Positions 53,109 to 62,064 of a stretch of DNA of 64,000 nucleotides are shown piece after piece. A program made the translations under genes and the position numbers. Each line of letters starts with the position of its first letter. Position 1 is the first letter of the stretch. The notes under the pieces were generated by a model. The model had not been told where the DNA came from. It was given only the letters and a program-made list of their open reading frames with translations, and did no database searches. Origin of the DNA: JALZUE01 sp051251725 (GTDB lineage: Bacteria; Pseudomonadota; Gammaproteobacteria; Enterobacterales; Alteromonadaceae); assembly GCA_051251725.1 (NCBI GenBank), contig JBPOFN010000003.1, forward strand, positions 165,000 to 228,999, given 5' to 3'.

Positions 53109-55511
53109 ATGCAAAAACAGTACGTTGAATGGCTTTCAAATTTAGGGCTGGGCGACTTAGACAAAGTAGGCGGTAAAAATGCTTCTTTGGGTGAGATGAT
53201 CAGTAATTTAACTAATAGCGGTGTTCGTGTTCCAACAGGATTCGCTACTACAGCTTTGGCTTTTAATGAGTTTATTACTCATAACAATTTAGATGAAAAA
53301 ATAGCTACTGAATTAGCGAAATATGATGAGAGTAATGTCTCAAGCCTAAGTAAAGTAGGTGAGACTATTCGTAACTGGATCCTTGCTTCGCCATTTCAAG
53401 ATGAACTGCAGGCACAGATTGAAACTTATTATGAAAAGACAGTTGCTGAGTTAGGCACAGAAGCAACTTTTGCTGTTCGTTCGTCAGCTACTGCAGAAGA
53501 TATGCCAGATGCTTCCTTTGCGGGTCAACAAGAAACATACCTTAATGTTAGTGGCATCGAAGGTGTTTTATTAGCGATTAAAAATGTTTTTGCCTCTTTA
53601 TTTAACGACAGAGCCATCTCATACCGAGTACACCAAGGTTATCATGAGATCGATTTATCGATTTCTGCTGGTGTTCAACAAATGGTACGCAGTGATAAAG
53701 GTGCGTCAGGGGTAATGTTTACCATTGATACAGAGTCCGGTTTTGAAGATGTGGTATTTATTAACTCGGCATACGGCCTAGGTGAAATGGTTGTTCAAGG
53801 TGCGGTGAACCCTGATGAATTTTACGTGTTTAAACCAAGTTTAAACAAAGGACTTAAGTCTATTCTTCGTAAGAATATTGGTCTTAAAGCGTCACAAATG
53901 GTATTTACTGCTGACACTGAATTAGGTAAGCAAGTTGAAATAATTGATGTGCCAGAAGCACAACGTCAACAGTTTTCATTAAATGATGATGAAATTCAAG
54001 AATTAGCAAAATTAGCCTTGATTATCGAAGCACATTATAAGCGTCCGATGGACATTGAATGGGCTAAAGATGGTATTGATGGCCAGTTATATATTGTACA
54101 AGCTAGACCAGAAACTGTACGTAGTCGTGAAAGTAAGCAAGTAATTGAAACCTACAAATTACATGAATCAGGAAAGGTTTTATGTGAAGGTCGAGCCACT
54201 GGCAGCAAAATTGGTGTTGGTGTTGCTCGGGTCGTTAGCTCAATTGCTGAGATGGACTTAATTCAAGAAGGCGATGTTATTGTTACCGATATGACAGATC
54301 CTGATTGGGAACCGGTGATGAAAAAAGCTTCTGCTTTAGTTACCAATAAAGGTGGTAGAACTTGTCATGCGGCTATTATTGCACGTGAATTAGGTATACC
54401 CGCTGTTGTTGGTTGTGGTAATGCAACTGATACCATTAAGGAAGGCGAAACGATCACGGTTTCTTGTGCTGAAGGTGATACGGGTATTATTTACCAAGGC
54501 GCCTTAAAATTTGAAGTAGTGACTACTAAAGTAGATTCAGTACCAGAATTACCAACGAAATTGATGATGAATGTTGCAAATCCTGACCGTGCATTTGGTT
54601 TTTCTAAATTACCTAATCAAGGTGTTGGTTTAGCGAGATTAGAGTTCATTATTGCTAACTCTATTGGTATTCACCCGAAAGCTATTTTCAACTTTGATCA
54701 ACAATCTGAAGATGTGAAAGCAGCAATTATGGCGCGTACTGCTGGTTATAGCACACCAAGAGAATTTTATGTTGAGAAGTTAAAAGAAGGCATTGCAACT
54801 ATCGCAGCCGCTTTTTACCCGAAAAAAGTCATTGTGCGTTTATCAGACTTTAAATCAAATGAATATTCTCATTTGATTGGCGGTCCACAATACGAACCAA
54901 ATGAAGAAAATCCAATGATCGGTTACCGTGGTGTAAGCCGTTACTTGTCTGAATCATTTCATGAATGTTTTGTTTTAGAATGTGAAGCAATGAAACAAGT
55001 ACGCAATGAACTTGGTTTAACTAACGTTGAAATCATGATCCCATTTGTTCGTACGTTAGGTGAAGGCCAAGAAGTTATTGAGCTATTGAAGCAACAAGGT
55101 TTACGTCAAGGTGAGAACGGTTTACGCGTTATCATGATGTGTGAAATTCCTTCTAATGCAATTTTAGCAGATCAATTTCTTGATATCTTTGACGGTTTTT
55201 CAATTGGTTCGAATGATTTGACCCAATTAACCTTAGGGCTTGATCGTGACTCTGATTTAATTGCGCACTTATTTGATGAGCGTAACGAAGCTGTTAAAGC
55301 GCTTATCGCTATGGCTATTAAGGCTGCGAAAGCAAAAGGCAAGTACATTGGTATTTGTGGCCAAGGTCCTTCAGACCATCCAGAGCTAGCCGAATGGTTA
55401 CTTAAGCAAGGAATCGACAGCATGTCTTTAAACCCTGATAGTGTGGTTGAAGCAGCGATTAACTTAAGTAAAGTAGAACTTACTGGCGAAAACGCCGCTA
55501 AAACTGCTTAA
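53109..55511 (+). CDS. ppsA: Phosphoenolpyruvate synthase
   Basis: 800 residues, usual length. It converts pyruvate, ATP and water to PEP, AMP and phosphate. N-terminal ATP-grasp region: VGGKNASLGEMISNL and VRSSATAEDMPDASFAGQQE; central phosphohistidine domain TNKGGRTCHAAIIARELGIP (His carries the phosphate, adjacent Thr is the PpsR target); C-terminal PEP/pyruvate-binding barrel with FSIGSNDLTQLTLGLDRDS and GICGQGPSDHPELAEWL. ATG behind a weak site. It completes the route from lactate through LldD to PEP. A terminator follows 17 bases after the stop. Confidence 0.96.
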   Translation: MQKQYVEWLSNLGLGDLDKVGGKNASLGEMISNLTNSGVRVPTGFATTALAFNEFITHNNLDEKIATELAKYDESNVSSLSKVGETIRNWILASPFQDELQAQIETYYEKTVAELGTEATFAVRSSATAEDMPDASFAGQQETYLNVSGIEGVLLAIKNVFASLFNDRAISYRVHQGYHEIDLSISAGVQQMVRSDKGASGVMFTIDTESGFEDVVFINSAYGLGEMVVQGAVNPDEFYVFKPSLNKGLKSILRKNIGLKASQMVFTADTELGKQVEIIDVPEAQRQQFSLNDDEIQELAKLALIIEAHYKRPMDIEWAKDGIDGQLYIVQARPETVRSRESKQVIETYKLHESGKVLCEGRATGSKIGVGVARVVSSIAEMDLIQEGDVIVTDMTDPDWEPVMKKASALVTNKGGRTCHAAIIARELGIPAVVGCGNATDTIKEGETITVSCAEGDTGIIYQGALKFEVVTTKVDSVPELPTKLMMNVANPDRAFGFSKLPNQGVGLARLEFIIANSIGIHPKAIFNFDQQSEDVKAAIMARTAGYSTPREFYVEKLKEGIATIAAAFYPKKVIVRLSDFKSNEYSHLIGGPQYEPNEENPMIGYRGVSRYLSESFHECFVLECEAMKQVRNELGLTNVEIMIPFVRTLGEGQEVIELLKQQGLRQGENGLRVIMMCEIPSNAILADQFLDIFDGFSIGSNDLTQLTLGLDRDSDLIAHLFDERNEAVKALIAMAIKAAKAKGKYIGICGQGPSDHPELAEWLLKQGIDSMSLNPDSVVEAAINLSKVELTGENAAKTA

Positions 55512-55528
55512 CAATCTGTAAATCACAA

Positions 55529-55564
55529 TAGAGCAAGTAGATCACTACTTGCTCTACTTTTTTA
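55529..55564 (+). terminator. Rho-independent terminator of ppsA
   Basis: TAGAGCAAGTAG and its complement CTACTTGCTCTA form a perfect 12-base stem with a 4-base loop (ATCA), then a T run to about 55564. Confidence 0.92.
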
Positions 55565-55882
55565 TGAGGAAATGTTCAGCACTTTTAACGCCGTATATTT
55601 TTCTAGCCCTCTCCTTTGGATATGTCATCCGTTGTACTACTCAATTTCATCTTTCTTGAATACTTAATCTATGTTTACAGATGATGGATCGGCCAATGAC
55701 AAAATTTAAAGCGATATTTTAGTCCTCGAACAAGCGCTTGAGTCAAATCACTTCAACGTTGCGGTGATAATTTATTACAGCACAGTGAAATAATATGACA
55801 GAGCATTCTGTAACAGGCACTTATAATGGTAACGGGTCTAACTAGAATTGCAGGAGGTATATTTGATTGGGAAATGATAGTA

Positions 55883-55916
55883 ATACTTTAGGCTTTTAGC
55901 TAAAAACCTAAAGTAT
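55883..55916. terminator. Hairpin downstream of the GntR gene
   Basis: ATACTTTAGG at 55883-55892 and CCTAAAGTAT at 55907-55916, a perfect 10-base stem with a 14-base loop, 30 bases after the GntR stop. Possible terminator for that minus-strand gene. The rest of the 55565-55945 gap shows nothing convincing. Confidence 0.5.
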
Positions 55917-55945
55917 GTCATTTATGCTTTATGATAATATTTTTA

Positions 55946-56851
55946 TTATTTTTCTAAGCCATGAACGCAGCGCAATAAAGTAGTTTGAGCTGATTGTAAA
56001 TGTCTTTCCAAGCTCATTATCGTACCAGCATTGTTATGCGTTATTAAATTATTTAATAAATCGATATGTTCATTAATGGCGACAGTAAAACGTTCTTGTT
56101 CACCGGTTTTATCCCATTGGTAGTGGTAATGACAAACAAAAGAAACAATATCAAAAAATTGTTGGGTAAAACGATTGTTGGCACTTTCTAATATTATTAA
56201 ATGTAAATCTCTGTCTAAGTCTGGAAATTCCATATAGCGGTTTTCCATATTTTGACTAACTTCTTGATGCTTAATAAGCAAATCTTGTAATTTTTGCCAA
56301 ACAGGATGTTCTTTCGGATATTTTAATAATTCTGTGATCGCACGCATTTCGACCATTTCTCGAAATGATATTAATTCACGGGCAAATTCTTCATCAAATT
56401 TTACCATTTTCCAACGACCACGCGGAATTTTTTCGATCAAACCATTGTTTGAAAATTTGATCAGAAATTCACGAACGGTAATTGTTGTACAACCTGAGTT
56501 TTTAGCCAAGCTAAGCTCTGAAAATCTGTCTCCGGGTAATAATTGCCCGGTATTAATTAAATTGAGAAAGTGCTTTTCTATTTGGATATCTTTAGTTGAG
56601 TTTTTATCTTTAATATCAAAAAAATCATCATCTTCAGGTTTGCGTAATACAACCTTATTGGGGCCATCTCTTTTAACAATGCCCTGCTCAATAAGATGCT
56701 CAACACATGAACGTACCGTTGTTCGACTAATATTTAATAATTTAGTTAGTTCTATATCGTTAGCCATCACATTTTGTCCATCAGCAAGATTGACAATTAG
56801 CGTAAGCATACGATTGATTGATTGTTTAAATAGGTAGGTTTTATTACTCAC
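55946..56851 (-). CDS. GntR/FadR-family regulator with two winged-helix segments
   Basis: 301 residues. A winged helix-turn-helix lies at about 30-72 (IELTKLLNISRTTVRSCVEH), a second wHTH-like segment at about 90-150 (LPGDRFSELSLAKNSGCTTI then TVREFLIKFSNNGL), and an FCD ligand-binding domain at about 155-295 (FREMVEMRAITELLKY, FPDLDRDLHLIILESANNRF, NEHIDLLNNLITHNN). Two DNA-binding units in one chain are unusual for this family, which normally has one. FCD domains bind sugar acids or carboxylates through metal. It is divergent from the sulfatase cluster and is its likely repressor. Confidence 0.85.
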   Translation of the reverse strand: MSNKTYLFKQSINRMLTLIVNLADGQNVMANDIELTKLLNISRTTVRSCVEHLIEQGIVKRDGPNKVVLRKPEDDDFFDIKDKNSTKDIQIEKHFLNLINTGQLLPGDRFSELSLAKNSGCTTITVREFLIKFSNNGLIEKIPRGRWKMVKFDEEFARELISFREMVEMRAITELLKYPKEHPVWQKLQDLLIKHQEVSQNMENRYMEFPDLDRDLHLIILESANNRFTQQFFDIVSFVCHYHYQWDKTGEQERFTVAINEHIDLLNNLITHNNAGTIMSLERHLQSAQTTLLRCVHGLEK

Positions 56852-57159
56852 ATCAGTTTCCTTGACAGGGTTAATCGATTGCTAAATTTGATAATCATGA
56901 GCATTTTATACGTAATTCTACAGATATTTACCTAAAAGTGTCCAGTTTAATATGAATAAATGTTTATTTAGCGTGGATAACGCAGTTTACTTTTATTCAT
57001 TCTAGAAAAAATGTCTGTATTTTTCGATACAAACGACCATAAATTAAAATGCAGTCAGGTTAGATAAGCTGCGCTAACGTTAAATACTCACTGGGGTTAT
57101 ATTTAGTTTTATTCGGTATTGACTTGCTAAAAATCTCAATATACTATGTATTCTACTAT

Positions 57160-57186
57160 ATGTAAAAATACACTTTGTTTTTACAT
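57160..57186. promoter_or_regulatory. Palindrome in the GntR-sulfatase divergent region
   Basis: ATGTAAAAA at 57160-57168 and TTTTTACAT at 57178-57186 form a perfect 9-base inverted repeat with a 9-base spacer. Candidate binding site for the adjacent regulator. Confidence 0.45.
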
Positions 57187-57387
57187 AAACAAGGCGCGTG
57201 CTGAGCCGTTAGCTCTCTTTATAGTTATTATTCTTTTTTTTATTTTTGGTGTGCGGGCAGGGTGCCAGTTTTTTTTATCGGTTAATCGATGTATTTAACT
57301 CGTCATGCGAGAAGCTTAATTATATTTCGCCAGCACCATTTAAAGGTAATGTTACAAACAAAATAACAGGACAAGAGATAACATTTG

Positions 57388-57415
57388 ATTCATATAAGCA
57401 TTAATTTATATGAAT
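57388..57415. promoter_or_regulatory. 28-base palindrome in the sulfatase leader
   Basis: ATTCATATAA at 57388-57397 and TTATATGAAT at 57406-57415, perfect, with an 8-base spacer, 34 bases upstream of the sulfatase start. A bound repressor here would block transcription or its start; the GntR protein is the candidate. Confidence 0.55.
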
Positions 57416-57449
57416 ATTATAAGCAAAACATAAATCTGGAAAGACACTA

Positions 57450-59048
57450 ATGAAGAAATCTGTAAACCTTCTAGTAATAGTAATTTCGATACTGAACATA
57501 TTTATCAATACGAGTGCAATCGCAAGTAGTATTACTGATCAGAGTGATCGCCCCAACGTCATTGTTATTCTTGCCGACGATATGCAAACAGGCGTTACCG
57601 GTTTTGAAGGTAATCCAATTATCAAAACGCCAAACATTGATAAATTAGCAACCGACGGTACGGTTTTTTCCAAAGCTTTTGCTACGAGTGCTGTTTGTAC
57701 ACCAAGTAGAACAACATTATTAACCGGTTTATACGAACGACGTCACGGAGTTAATTTTAACTCTAATAGTAGTATGAGCAATCAGGCTTATCGCCAAACT
57801 TACCCTATGTTGTTGAAAGATTCAGGTTATTTTGTGGGTTATGTTGGAAAGAACCATACGCCAATCGGTAAAAATGAAGCGGGTAAAACAGGTTATTACA
57901 GTGGCATTATGGATAAAAGCTTTGATTATTGGTATGCCAGCCATAAGCATTTAACTTTTTACCCAAAAGATATAAAGCGACACGCCATTTTCAAAAATGC
58001 TAAGGCTGATACGCAAATTGAAATTATCGAAGAAGGGGTTGAAAACTTTATGCTACCAAATGAAGCGTTTAAAGCAGGGTATAATTTTCTTGATAGTCGT
58101 CCTAAAAACAAACCCTTTGCTTTATTAATTAATTTTAACGTGCCACATGCTAGTTCAACGGGCTCAATGGAACTACGTGACAGTGACTTAGCGCTTTATA
58201 AAAGTACATATCGTGATCAATTAAGTAATGTAACTATTCCAGAAACTTACACTGCTGAGAAAGATATTAAAAGTCCTAAGTTACCTAAAAATGTTTATAA
58301 CGGTAAATACTTAGAAACTTATGATTATGTTAAAAACCCAGATAATTTGAAAGAACGCATTATTCGCGAAATTCAAACCATAACCGGTATTGATAAATTA
58401 ATGGGGAAATTAGTAAAACATCTTAAAGAGCAAGGTGTAGCCGATAACACTATTATCGTGTTTACCTCAGATCACGGTTTAATGCATGGAGAATTTGGCT
58501 TAGGTGGCAAAGTGCACTTATATGATCCTTCAGTACGTATACCCATGATTATTTATGATCCAAGAATTGACAAAACCAAAATAGTAGCTAAAAACGATGA
58601 CATCGTCGCGTTAGTCGATATTGCTCCTACCATCCTTGACCTAGCCCAAATAGCTATTCCTGAAGAATATCAAGGTGCTAGTTTAAAGCCATTGTTAGAT
58701 GTTAGGTCCGCTGACAAAGTTAAATGGCGACAGGAAATATTCTTAGAAAATATGATGACCATTCAAAATTACCCGCGTATGGAAGGGGTTCGCAGCCATA
58801 AATGGAAATATATTCGCTACTTTGATAAGCAAAAAGATCAAGATTATGCCGCCATGAGTGTTGCATCTATCAATGGCGAAAAACCAATTTATGAAGAGTT
58901 ATATGATCTTGAAAATGATCCGCTTGAAATAACCAATCTCATTACCGAGCCTAAGCATGCTGATACCGTAAAATATTTACGTGAAAAAAATGCGCAGCTT
59001 GTAAAAGAATATCGTGGTGATAAACCATTTAATACTTATATCAATTAA
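57450..59048 (+). CDS. Secreted type I sulfatase
   Basis: 532 residues. Signal peptide about 1-26 (LLVIVISILNIFINTSAIAS). NVIVILADDM provides calcium-binding Asp residues; the formylglycine motif is VCTPSRTTLLTG with Cys83 (CxPSR), to be oxidised by an FGE enzyme not in this window. VFTSDHGLMHGEFGLGGKVH carries later metal and sulfate ligands. Family S1 sulfatases remove sulfate esters from algal polysaccharides or host glycans. GGAAAG precedes the ATG. First gene of the cluster; the exact S1 subfamily and sugar cannot be told by eye. Confidence 0.92.
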   Translation: MKKSVNLLVIVISILNIFINTSAIASSITDQSDRPNVIVILADDMQTGVTGFEGNPIIKTPNIDKLATDGTVFSKAFATSAVCTPSRTTLLTGLYERRHGVNFNSNSSMSNQAYRQTYPMLLKDSGYFVGYVGKNHTPIGKNEAGKTGYYSGIMDKSFDYWYASHKHLTFYPKDIKRHAIFKNAKADTQIEIIEEGVENFMLPNEAFKAGYNFLDSRPKNKPFALLINFNVPHASSTGSMELRDSDLALYKSTYRDQLSNVTIPETYTAEKDIKSPKLPKNVYNGKYLETYDYVKNPDNLKERIIREIQTITGIDKLMGKLVKHLKEQGVADNTIIVFTSDHGLMHGEFGLGGKVHLYDPSVRIPMIIYDPRIDKTKIVAKNDDIVALVDIAPTILDLAQIAIPEEYQGASLKPLLDVRSADKVKWRQEIFLENMMTIQNYPRMEGVRSHKWKYIRYFDKQKDQDYAAMSVASINGEKPIYEELYDLENDPLEITNLITEPKHADTVKYLREKNAQLVKEYRGDKPFNTYIN

Positions 59049-59088
59049 AAAATACAAAATTACTCTTTGAGTGAAAATGGGAAAAAAT

Positions 59089-60990
59089 ATGAATCTATTA
59101 AAGTCATTAACGAAAAAAAGGCTAAGAAAGTTTAGCTTTTTATTATGTGTTTTGGGTACTGCTGGCTGTAGTGAGGTGTCAGATCAGGCTCAACAGTCAG
59201 ATGAAAATCAGCAACAAACACGGCCCAATATTGTTTTAGTGATGACTGATGACCAAGGGTATGGTGATTTCAGTATGTATAACAATCCGATTGTTAAAAC
59301 CCCTGAAATTGCAAAACTGGCAGCACAAAGCCAGCGTTTTACTAACTTTCATGTTGATCCAACCTGTTCACCAACGCGTTCGGCCTTATTGAGTGGTAAA
59401 TATTCATTAAGAGCGGGTGTATGGCACACCGTAATGGGTCGTCATATGCTGTCTGATCAACATGAGACTATGCCAGAGTTATTAAAAGAGGCTGGTTATA
59501 AGACCGCAATGTTTGGTAAATGGCATTTAGGAGAAAACTATCCATTTCGTCCACAAGATCAAGGCTTTGACCACGTCTTAATTCATGGCGGTGGTGGTGT
59601 CGGACAATCGCCTGATTATTGGGATAACGATCAATTTGATGACACCTATTACCTAAACGGTGAAGAGAAAACTTATGATGGTTTTGCTACAGACGTATGG
59701 TTTGATGAAGCTATTGATTACATTAAACAACAAGACAGTAGCAAAACACCATTCTTTTTATACTTAGCAACTAATGCACCTCATGTACCGTGGCGTGCAC
59801 CTGAAGATTATATTGAGCCTTATCGCGCATTAGGTTTAAACGATGATCTTGCTAATTTCTACGGTATGATCACAAACATTGATGACAATGTTGCCAAATT
59901 GCGTAAAACCTTAGATGAAGAAAAACTCACCGATAATACATTATTTATTTTTATGACAGATAACGGCTCAGTTATCGCTTCAAAAAGCAATGGAGAACCA
60001 CTTAACTGGATCCCTGAAGATGTACAATTAGCGATTGAAGCTAAAACGGGTAAAAAATTAACCACGTTAAATAATCATATGCGTGAAGGTAAAGCGTCAG
60101 TATACGATGGCGGCCATAGAGTTCCTCTATACATCAGTTGGCCAAATGGTAACTTGAATGCACCTGCCGATATTGATGACTTAACAGCTCATTTTGATCT
60201 AATACCTACCATTCTTGAACTGGCTAATGTTGAAGCAAAAGGAATTGATACTGATGGCATCTCGCTTGTACCAGCTTTAAGAAAAGCCGAAAAATTACCT
60301 AACAGAACATTAGTTGTTACTAATCAACGAGTTTTAAATCCTGATCCACAACGCCCATATGCTGTTATGCAAGGTAACTGGCGCTATGTTCATGCCGTAC
60401 AAACAGGTGGTGTAGAGTTATTTGATATTACTAATGACCCTGGTCAAACAAATGATATCAGCGCGCAACATCCTGAAAAAGTGACTGAATTAGCAAAAGT
60501 TTATGAACAGTGGTGGCAACATGCAACAGGTAAAGGAACACCAACTACACGTCCTATTATTGGTAGTCAACATGAAAACCCATCGCGTTTAACGGGTATG
60601 GACTGGTTATCACCAAATACTGATCAAGTTCCTTGGTGGCCTGGTTTTGGTACTGATAAATGGGGTAAAGGCCATGGTTGGGTTGGCAATGAAGAAAAAT
60701 TCATTGTTTCTCCTTGGGCTTTAAAAGTCGCTGAAAGCGGAACTTATACAATGACGCTTTATTTGCATGACATACCAGCGAATAAAGTGATCCCAAGAAG
60801 TTTTGCTCATATCGAATTGAATGGCACTGTTCACACAATGCCTATTCCAAAGGGTGCTATATCAACAACATTTACTGTTGAATTAACTGAAGGTGATATA
60901 GATATCCGCGCATGGTTTGATGATAAATCAGATGAAAGTGGGTTAAGCGAAGGCCTAGCTGCATTTTATATGTACGCTAACAAACTATAA
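59089..60990 (+). CDS. Lipoprotein type I sulfatase
   Basis: 633 residues from ATG 59089 (GGGA 6 bases upstream; GTG 59071 and ATG 59077 also in frame). Signal with lipobox VLGTAGC, so it is lipid-anchored, probably outer-membrane facing. NIVLVMTDDQGYGDFSMYNN supplies metal-binding Asp residues; formylglycine motif TCSPTRSALLSGKYSLRAG (CxPTR); GKWHLGENYPFRPQDQGFDH and IFMTDNGS follow. A beta-rich C-terminal region of about 120 residues (HVELNGTVHTM-like) may bind carbohydrate. It is 22 codons downstream of the first sulfatase, same operon. Confidence 0.92.
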   Translation: MNLLKSLTKKRLRKFSFLLCVLGTAGCSEVSDQAQQSDENQQQTRPNIVLVMTDDQGYGDFSMYNNPIVKTPEIAKLAAQSQRFTNFHVDPTCSPTRSALLSGKYSLRAGVWHTVMGRHMLSDQHETMPELLKEAGYKTAMFGKWHLGENYPFRPQDQGFDHVLIHGGGGVGQSPDYWDNDQFDDTYYLNGEEKTYDGFATDVWFDEAIDYIKQQDSSKTPFFLYLATNAPHVPWRAPEDYIEPYRALGLNDDLANFYGMITNIDDNVAKLRKTLDEEKLTDNTLFIFMTDNGSVIASKSNGEPLNWIPEDVQLAIEAKTGKKLTTLNNHMREGKASVYDGGHRVPLYISWPNGNLNAPADIDDLTAHFDLIPTILELANVEAKGIDTDGISLVPALRKAEKLPNRTLVVTNQRVLNPDPQRPYAVMQGNWRYVHAVQTGGVELFDITNDPGQTNDISAQHPEKVTELAKVYEQWWQHATGKGTPTTRPIIGSQHENPSRLTGMDWLSPNTDQVPWWPGFGTDKWGKGHGWVGNEEKFIVSPWALKVAESGTYTMTLYLHDIPANKVIPRSFAHIELNGTVHTMPIPKGAISTTFTVELTEGDIDIRAWFDDKSDESGLSEGLAAFYMYANKL

Positions 60991-61008
60991 TTATAAGTGA
61001 GAATATTA

Positions 61009-61269
61009 ATGAAAAAATTAGCATCAGTTCTAACACTAGCCACCATTATCTTGTCATCATTTGCAGTGCAAGCTAAAGGTAAGGCGACAGTTGATATTTG
61101 GGATACAAATGATGACAAAAAAGTTTCATTTGATGAGTACTCAGTAGGTGTTAAGAAAAAAGGAAAATTAAAAAAGCGTTTCGAAGGTTATGATAAAAAT
61201 AGTGATGGCTTTTTAACACCTGATGAAATGAATGGTGTTCCAAAACCAAGAAATAAGAAACAGAAATAA
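61009..61269 (+). CDS. Small secreted EF-hand protein
   Basis: 86 residues from ATG 61009 (a GTG at 60997 is in frame). Signal peptide KKLASVLTLATIILSSFAVQ then AKG. One canonical calcium loop GYDKNSDGFLTPDEM at the C terminus and one degenerate loop WDTNDDKKVSFDEY before it; Lys-rich between. It follows the sulfatase by 18 bases. A small periplasmic calcium-binding protein beside calcium-dependent sulfatases may assist folding or calcium supply (inference). A terminator follows. Confidence 0.85.
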   Translation: MKKLASVLTLATIILSSFAVQAKGKATVDIWDTNDDKKVSFDEYSVGVKKKGKLKKRFEGYDKNSDGFLTPDEMNGVPKPRNKKQK

Positions 61270-61279
61270 GTAACGAAAT

Positions 61280-61314
61280 AAAACCGACTTGATATTAAAT
61301 TAAGTCGGTTTTTT
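61280..61314 (+). terminator. Terminator after the first EF-hand gene
   Basis: AAAACCGACTT at 61280-61290 and AAGTCGGTTTT at 61302-61312 form an 11-base stem followed by T residues. Confidence 0.9.
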
Positions 61315-61359
61315 GTAATTAATAATACAGGTAATACTTTAATCTTCATAATTAGGACA

Positions 61360-61492
61360 TTTAGCATCTATTTATGCATTGTTTACTGTACAAGCAGAAG
61401 GTTAACGTTTTGCAAAAAGGGATAAAAACAGTGATGATTTTATGACGGCAGATAAAGCCAGTAAAATTAAACTAGCTAAAAATAAAAAGTAA
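61360..61492 (+). pseudogene. Relic of a third EF-hand protein gene
   Basis: One frame reads LASIYALFTVQAEG then a stop; after it RFAKRDKNSDDFMTADKASK and IKLAKNKK end at 61492. DKNSDDFMTADKA matches the EF-hand loop DKNSDGFLTPDEM of the intact neighbour, and the first part matches its signal peptide end. The middle is deleted and the loop glycine is lost. Confidence 0.65.
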
Positions 61493-61518
61493 TAGATTAA
61501 CCAAATAATACCTAGGAA

Positions 61519-61553
61519 CCTAGTGTAATTACAATTATTTACACTAGGTCCTT
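61519..61553 (+). terminator. Terminator-like hairpin after the EF-hand relic
   Basis: CCTAGTGTAA at 61519-61528 and TTACACTAGG at 61539-61548, a perfect 10-base stem with a 10-base loop, then TCCTTCTTT. Confidence 0.75.
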
Positions 61554-61751
61554 CTTTATAATTTTTAACCTGTTTATTGAAAAAGCATAGAGTATATTAA
61601 TCTAATAATCTTGATATATATGTTTGACGAAAACTAAAATGTTGATATTCTGTTTTTAGCCAACACTATGATTTTTAAATGTTTTTAACATGATGAAAAT
61701 ATACGGAAAGCCAAACAAAAATTATAAATTATAAAATTGAAGGTAAAAAGT

Positions 61752-62024
61752 ATGAAAAAATTATTTACAGTATTATCGCTAGTGACATTATTTTCAACAC
61801 CATTTTTAGCCCACGCTGAAATGTCTCGTTTTCAATCTTTAGACGCCGACGCTGATGGTAAAATAAGCGTTGAAGAATTCACGGCGAAAGCTAAAAAGAA
61901 AGCTAAAGCTGAAGCTATGTTTAAAAAACTTGATACCGACGCTGATGGTTCTTTGAGCGAAGAAGAAGCTGGAAAAATGAAAGCTAAGAAGAACAAAAAG
62001 AAAAAACAAAAAGACCAAGAATAA
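61752..62024 (+). CDS. Small secreted EF-hand protein, second copy
   Basis: 91 residues from ATG 61752 (AAGGTAAAAAG upstream). Signal KKLFTVLSLVTLFSTPFLAH, cleaved near AEM. Two good calcium loops: SLDADADGKISVEEF and KLDTDADGSLSEEEA, then a lysine-rich tail (KAKKNKKKKQK). Paralogue of the protein at 61009, but here both loops are canonical. It precedes the esterase gene by 40 bases and may be co-transcribed with it. Confidence 0.86.
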   Translation: MKKLFTVLSLVTLFSTPFLAHAEMSRFQSLDADADGKISVEEFTAKAKKKAKAEAMFKKLDTDADGSLSEEEAGKMKAKKNKKKKQKDQE

Positions 62025-62064
62025 AACTGATAACTAAAATTTAGCAAGCTTAAAAAGGTAAAAC

